A stretch of 7,035 nt of DNA, taken from assembly GCA_946887065.1 (NCBI GenBank), contig CAMPKL010000183.1, positions 1 to 7,035 on the forward strand, written 5' to 3'. Below, piece after piece: positions 6,839 through 7,035 of this stretch. The DNA comes from an uncultured Bryobacterales bacterium. Lineage in GTDB: Bacteria > Acidobacteriota > Terriglobia > Bryobacterales > UBA6623. Position 1 is the stretch's first letter. Each line of letters starts with the position of its first letter. Under the pieces are notes generated by a model. The model did no database searches. It saw nothing but the letters and a program-made list of their open reading frames with translations, and had not been told where the DNA came from. Made by a program: the position numbers and the translations under genes.

Positions 6839-7035
6839 CTATGCCGCCGCCGAGCCCTGATAGACCGTTCCGTACTTCTGATCGCGCCGAGGACCGTAGA
6901 TCCGCGGATTCCAAGAGTTCAAGACGACCCCGAGCAAATGAGCCTCGTCCGCCTCAAGGAGGGTCTTGGCGTCAATGGCATCGTCCGGGTCGGTTACTCC
7001 CGCTCGCACGACAAGAATAGTTCCGTCGCCGATTC
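6839..7035 (-). CDS. Probable CpsD/Wzc-type tyrosine autokinase, C-terminal end (5' part outside window)
   Basis: The minus strand is open from the window edge to a TAG at 6839-6841 and encodes 64 residues. GDGTILVVRAG (residues 2-12), followed by a helix and then LLGVVLN (33-39), is the pattern of the last strands of the P-loop ParA/MinD-like fold as found in bacterial BY-kinases that control exopolysaccharide or capsule export. The normal kinase consensus is close to DGVLLVVRAG, then a helix, then GVVLN. The tail has three tyrosines (46, 54, 58), compatible with the C-terminal Tyr cluster that these kinases autophosphorylate, although it is sparser than the classical cluster. The Walker motifs lie outside the window, so another MinD/ParA-like ATPase remains possible. 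It is the gene upstream of serS on the same strand. Confidence 0.7.
   Translation of the reverse strand, partial: IGDGTILVVRAGVTDPDDAIDAKTLLEADEAHLLGVVLNSWNPRIYGPRRDQKYGTVYQGSAAA

Noticed and set aside
1..7035. A new defence, mobile or biosynthetic system
   Set aside because: Almost every base is taken by recognised housekeeping genes; no transposase, integrase, repeats, toxin-antitoxin pair or unusual gene cluster was found. The nuclease is a DNA-repair type by its motifs and its partners lie outside the window.

Overview
The window looks like an ordinary stretch of bacterial chromosome with moderately high GC. It carries five housekeeping or conserved genes complete or nearly complete, plus two genes cut by the window edges. 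The proteins are bacterial throughout: a two-GTPase-domain Der, a stand-alone prephenate dehydratase with ACT domain, an ATP-dependent Lon protease, a bacterial seryl-tRNA synthetase, and the tail of a probable bacterial tyrosine kinase. The style of the proteins and the mixed gene order would fit Acidobacteriota (Bryobacter/Solibacter-like), but this is an impression, not something the sequence proves. I see no insertion sequences, phage genes, CRISPR arrays, tRNAs or rRNAs.

Layout from left to right: (1) 1-405, plus strand, the C-terminal end of an AddA/UvrD-type helicase-nuclease, ending in a Cys cluster and a sliding-clamp-like QLKLF motif. (2) 402-698, minus strand, a 98-residue DUF2103-like protein of unknown function, whose stop overlaps that of the nuclease in a CTAG. 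(3) 699-771, a short divergent promoter region containing a perfect 8-bp inverted repeat. (4) 772-5456, plus strand, der, pheA and lon, with gaps of 42 and 11 bases. This is probably one transcription unit, possibly with an internal promoter (perfect TATAAT) at the end of der. (5) 5453-6742, minus strand, serS, convergent with lon and again sharing a CTAG for the two stops. (6) 6743-6838, a 96-base gap with a small palindrome. (7) 6839-7035, minus strand, the C-terminal 64 residues of a probable BY-type tyrosine autokinase for exopolysaccharide export.

The der-pheA-lon group joins unrelated jobs: 50S ribosome maturation, phenylalanine synthesis and protein quality control. With serS nearby, the common theme is at best general growth and translation capacity. 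I found no convincing undescribed system. The points most worth a second look are the clamp-binding-like tail and Cys cluster of the nuclease, the palindrome between the DUF2103 gene and der, the TTG start of der, the possible internal promoter before pheA-lon, the strongly basic C-terminal tail of Lon, and the two tail-to-tail CTAG stop overlaps.
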